Assembly (NCBI RefSeq): GCF_014645815.1
Contig: NZ_BMML01000018.1
Coordinates: 1-64,000 of the forward strand
DNA from: Streptomyces fuscichromogenes
GTDB taxonomy: Bacteria; Actinomycetota; Actinomycetes; Streptomycetales; Streptomycetaceae
Length of the DNA: 64,000 nt
Direction of reading: 5' to 3'
The translations under genes were made by a program, and so were the position numbers. Numbering within the stretch: position 1 is the first letter of the stretch; each line of letters starts with the position of its first letter. Of this stretch, positions 61,631 to 64,000 are shown one piece after another. The notes beneath the pieces are model-generated. The model had not been told where the DNA came from. It saw only the letters and a program-made list of their open reading frames with translations, and did not search any database.

Positions 61631-62974
61631 TCAGATGTTGCGGAAGCGGTTGATGGCGTCGAGGTGCTTGGCCCGCATCTCCTCGTCGCGCACGCCGAGG
61701 CCTTCCTCGGGGGCGAGGCACAGGACGCCGACCTTGCCCTGGTGGAGGTTGCGGTGCACGTCGTAGGCGGCCTGGCCGGTCTCCTCCAGGGAGTAGGTCC
61801 GCGACAGCGTCGGGTGGATCTTGCCCTTCGCGATCAGCCGGTTGGCCTCCCAGGCCTCGCGGTAGTTGGCGAAGTGCGAGCCGATGATCCGCTTCAGGGA
61901 CATCCACAGGTAGCGGTTGTCGTACTCGTGCATGTAGCCCGAGGTGGAGGCGCAGGTGGTGATGGTGCCGCCCTTGCGGGTGACGAAGACGGAGGCGCCG
62001 AAGGTCTCGCGGCCGGGGTGCTCGAAGACGATGTCGATGTCCTCGCCGCCGGTGAACTCGCGGATGCGCTTGCCGAAGCGCTTCCACTCGCGCGGGTCCT
62101 GCTCCTGCTCGTTCTTCCAGAACCTGTAGTCCTCGGCGTTGCGGTCGATGATCGCCTCGGCGCCCATCGCCCGGCAGATGTCCGCCTTCTGCGGCGAGGA
62201 CACCACACAGATGGGGTTGGCACCGCCCGCGAGCGCGAACTGGGTGGCGTAGGAGCCGAGTCCGCCGCTCGCGCCCCAGATCAGGACGTTGTCGCCCTGC
62301 TTCATGCCGGCGCCGTTGCGGGAGACCAGCTGCCGGTAGGCGGTGGAGTTGACCAGACCGGGGGCGGCGGCCTCCTCCCAGCTGAGGTGGTTCGGCTTCG
62401 GCATCAGCTGGTTGGACTTGACGAGCGCGATCTCGGCGAGGCCGCCGAAGTTGGTCTCGAAGCCCCAGATCCGCTGCTCGGGGTCGAGCATGGTGTCGTT
62501 GTGGCCGTCGCTGGACTCCAGCTCGACGCTGAGGCAGTGCGCGACGACCTCGTCACCGGGCTTCCAGGCGTTGACGCCGGGGCCGGTGCGCAGGACGACG
62601 CCCGCGAGGTCGGAGCCGATGATGTGGTACGGCAGGTCGTGCCGCTTGGTCAGCTCGCTGAGGCGGCCGTAGCGCTCCAGGAAGCCGAAGGTCGACAGCG
62701 GCTCGAAGATCGAGGTCCACACCGAGTTGTAGTTGACACTCGATGCCATGACGGCGACCAGGGCCTCGCCCGGACCGAGCTCGGGCAGCGGCACCTCGTC
62801 GAGGTGGATCGACTTGCGCGGGTCCTTGTCGCGGGTCTCCAGACCGGCGAACATCTCCGTCTCGTCCTTGTGCACGGTGATCGCGCGGTACGACTCGGGA
62901 AGCGGCAGGGCGGCGAAGTCGGCCGGCGTCGATTCCGGCGACTGGATCGCGTCCAGGATGGCCTGAGTGGTCAC
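61631..62974 (-). CDS. ccrA: Crotonyl-CoA carboxylase/reductase
   Basis: This 447-residue MDR-type reductase uses NADPH and CO2 to convert crotonyl-CoA to ethylmalonyl-CoA. Residues reported for CO2 binding in the Kitasatospora enzyme are present: Asn81 (SVNYNSVW), Phe-Glu at 172-173 (WGFETNFGG) and His367 (IGSHFANY). The NADPH loop is IWGASGGLGSYATQFA. It starts at GTG 62974 behind CGGAGGCAACACC. It is the first gene of the operon, with a ~195-nt leader predicted from the promoter at 63175-63203. It also supplies ethylmalonyl-CoA for polyketides. Confidence 0.96.
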   Translation of the reverse strand: MTTQAILDAIQSPESTPADFAALPLPESYRAITVHKDETEMFAGLETRDKDPRKSIHLDEVPLPELGPGEALVAVMASSVNYNSVWTSIFEPLSTFGFLERYGRLSELTKRHDLPYHIIGSDLAGVVLRTGPGVNAWKPGDEVVAHCLSVELESSDGHNDTMLDPEQRIWGFETNFGGLAEIALVKSNQLMPKPNHLSWEEAAAPGLVNSTAYRQLVSRNGAGMKQGDNVLIWGASGGLGSYATQFALAGGANPICVVSSPQKADICRAMGAEAIIDRNAEDYRFWKNEQEQDPREWKRFGKRIREFTGGEDIDIVFEHPGRETFGASVFVTRKGGTITTCASTSGYMHEYDNRYLWMSLKRIIGSHFANYREAWEANRLIAKGKIHPTLSRTYSLEETGQAAYDVHRNLHQGKVGVLCLAPEEGLGVRDEEMRAKHLDAINRFRNI

Positions 62975-63174
62975 GGTGTTGCCTCCGGCGATGCGCGCCC
63001 CCGAGGGAAGGGGCGCTGAGGGTTACGTCGGTGCTGCTGAGGGTTTCGGGAAAGATGCCGTCGGTTCGGCGGGGGTGGTGCTTCGGCAGCGCTTTGTGGC
63101 GCGGGAGGTTGCCTGTGACGCAGGCGTCCGGCGGGGTGGGCCGATGGGCTCACCGGGACAGGCCGGACACCATC

Positions 63175-63236
63175 AACGTATGACACCGCGTGTCAGGCCG
63201 CAAGGCACTGAGTGCCACGACTTCACCTCAGATGAA
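63175..63236 (-). promoter_or_regulatory. Predicted ccr promoter with three consecutive palindromes
   Basis: On the minus strand, -35 TTGCGG (63203-63198), a 17-bp spacer and -10 TACGTT (63180-63175). The spacer contains the perfect dyad TGACAC-cgc-GTGTCA (63181-63195). Just upstream are GGCACT-g-AGTGCC (63204-63216) and TTCACCTCAGATGAA (63222-63236, an imperfect 15-bp dyad). The adjacent TetR regulator is the obvious candidate to bind one of them. Confidence 0.6.
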
Positions 63237-63314
63237 ATCTTTACGTAACAAATGAGCGATGATCGATCGAACGGCTTCGGAAAGTTGCCTGAAAAGGTGC
63301 TCTGACATGCCAAA

Positions 63315-63370
63315 ACGGCCACCCGGGCGGGTGGCCGTCGTCACAGCGGCGGAGTGTCCGAGGACACTCC
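63315..63370 (-). terminator. Tandem hairpins after the TetR gene
   Basis: ACGGCCACCC-gggc-GGGTGGCCGT (63315-63338) is a perfect 10-bp stem; in the minus direction it is followed by TTTTGG, a rho-independent layout. GGAGTGTCC-ga-GGACACTCC (63351-63370) forms a second perfect stem directly after the TetR stop. Confidence 0.85.
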
Positions 63371-63381
63371 CGGAGGGTGGC

Positions 63382-64000
63382 TCAGCGCTCCTTCAGCGCC
63401 TGCTCGATCGTCCGCATCACTTCGTCCAGCGGCGCATCCGTGCGGGCCACCGTCACCAGCACCTCACCCTGCGACGCCACCGAAGCCGCAGCGGCCGGCC
63501 GAGGCGCGGCCTCCCGGCCCGCCCCGATGCCGTTCCCGAACGTCTTGCGCACGATCGCGAAGGCGTGGTCCAGCTGGGTCTCCACGTCCCCCTGCCCGCC
63601 CGCCCGCAGCCAGCGCCGCAGCACGTGGTTGTGGGCGGTGACCACCGCGGACGCCGCGACCTCGGCCAGCAGCGGGTCGTCGTTGGCGTCGTCCGCGTGG
63701 GCGTGCTCGTCGAAGTGGCCCAGGAGGTAGCGGGTGAAGAGCCGCTCGTAACGGGCCACCGACGCGATCTCGGCCTCGCGGAGGGTGGGCACCTCGCGGG
63801 TGAGCTTGTAGCGGGCGACCGAGATCTCCGGCCGGGCCGCGTACATCTTCATGACTTCCTTGATGCCACGGCACACCGTGTCGAGCGGGTGCTCATGGGC
63901 CGGGGCCGCGTTCAGCACGGCCTCGGCGCGCACCAGGGTGTCGTCGTGGTCCGGGAAGATCGCCTCTTCCTTGGAGCGGAAGTGCCGGAAGAAGGTGCGC
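63382..64000 (-). CDS. TetR-family regulator, N-terminus beyond the window edge
   Basis: 206 codons are visible in the minus frame. The edge-proximal sequence RTFFRHFRSKEEAIFP is the end of a TetR HTH (the T-x-x-x-x-F-x-S-K-E pattern); the rest is the helical ligand-binding domain (e.g. RYERLFTRYLLGHFDEH, VVTAHNHVLRRWLRAG). The last ~40 residues are Ala/Pro-rich, then helical. It lies immediately upstream of the ccr operon on the same strand, separated by a terminator and the palindrome-rich ccr promoter, and is the probable ccr regulator (inference). Confidence 0.9.
   Translation of the reverse strand, partial: RTFFRHFRSKEEAIFPDHDDTLVRAEAVLNAAPAHEHPLDTVCRGIKEVMKMYAARPEISVARYKLTREVPTLREAEIASVARYERLFTRYLLGHFDEHAHADDANDDPLLAEVAASAVVTAHNHVLRRWLRAGGQGDVETQLDHAFAIVRKTFGNGIGAGREAAPRPAAAASVASQGEVLVTVARTDAPLDEVMRTIEQALKER

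Overview
The window is high-GC actinobacterial chromosome, almost certainly Streptomyces or a close relative. The evidence is strong G/C at third codon positions, frequent GTG starts, leaderless promoters, coupled ATGA/GTGA overlaps, rare TTA codons, the genus-typical dispersed element resembling GGCTGGTCGCGCAGTTCC, and the order ccr-meaA-mcl-mch-mcd next to psd-pssA, which I recall from Streptomyces genomes. About 56 protein genes are supported; two run off the window edges. I see no rRNA, tRNA, CRISPR array, prophage or insertion sequence.

Layout. 1-3.8 kb: the cut-off start of an inositol-monophosphatase-like gene, a PcaD-PcaC fusion whose hydrolase half lacks the nucleophilic serine, a G-rich nested repeat tract, an MBL-fold hydrolase and exonuclease III. 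3.9-7.2 kb: a polar amino-acid ABC transporter operon. 7.2-17.4 kb: a secreted CocE/S15 hydrolase, a gamma-glutamyltransferase, a ClpC-type ATPase, and methionine aminopeptidase divergent from a small XRE regulator. 17.6-26.7 kb: a reductive pyrimidine/hydantoin catabolism cluster (two carbamoyl-amide hydrolases, an aminotransferase, a PucR regulator, dihydropyrimidinase, a luciferase-like oxidoreductase and an NCS1 transporter). 26.7-36.5 kb: envelope and stress genes (lipoprotein, GlsB-like membrane protein, ArsR regulator, LCP ligase), a second GGT-family enzyme, an IMPase-family enzyme, a phytoene-dehydrogenase-like oxidoreductase, a macrodomain hydrolase and a BrkB-like membrane protein. 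36.6-44.7 kb: a large LuxR regulator with small genes downstream, a LysR/SDR divergent pair, and an alkylation-repair operon (Ada-AlkA fusion plus Ogt).

44.7-50.9 kb looks accessory: lower GC, a DUF397 protein coupled to an NB-ARC/TPR STAND protein carrying five TTA codons, then a DeoR regulator, a sirtuin, a small secreted Cys protein and about 1.2 kb without a convincing gene. 50.9-55 kb: a coupled Nudix/ADP-ribosylglycohydrolase pair, glycerate kinase and an alpha/beta hydrolase. 55.2-64 kb: phosphatidylethanolamine synthesis (psd, pssA), then the ethylmalonyl-CoA pathway operon for acetyl-CoA assimilation and ethylmalonyl-CoA supply, and a TetR regulator running off the right edge.

The most interesting regulatory signals are two near-identical 16-bp inverted repeats that each abut a -10 box on either side of the ArsR gene, a 15+3+15 perfect palindrome at the start of the Ada-AlkA gene, and three consecutive palindromes in the ccr promoter region. 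The most interesting biology is the bldA-type STAND module and the pyrimidine cluster, which has no visible dihydropyrimidine dehydrogenase.
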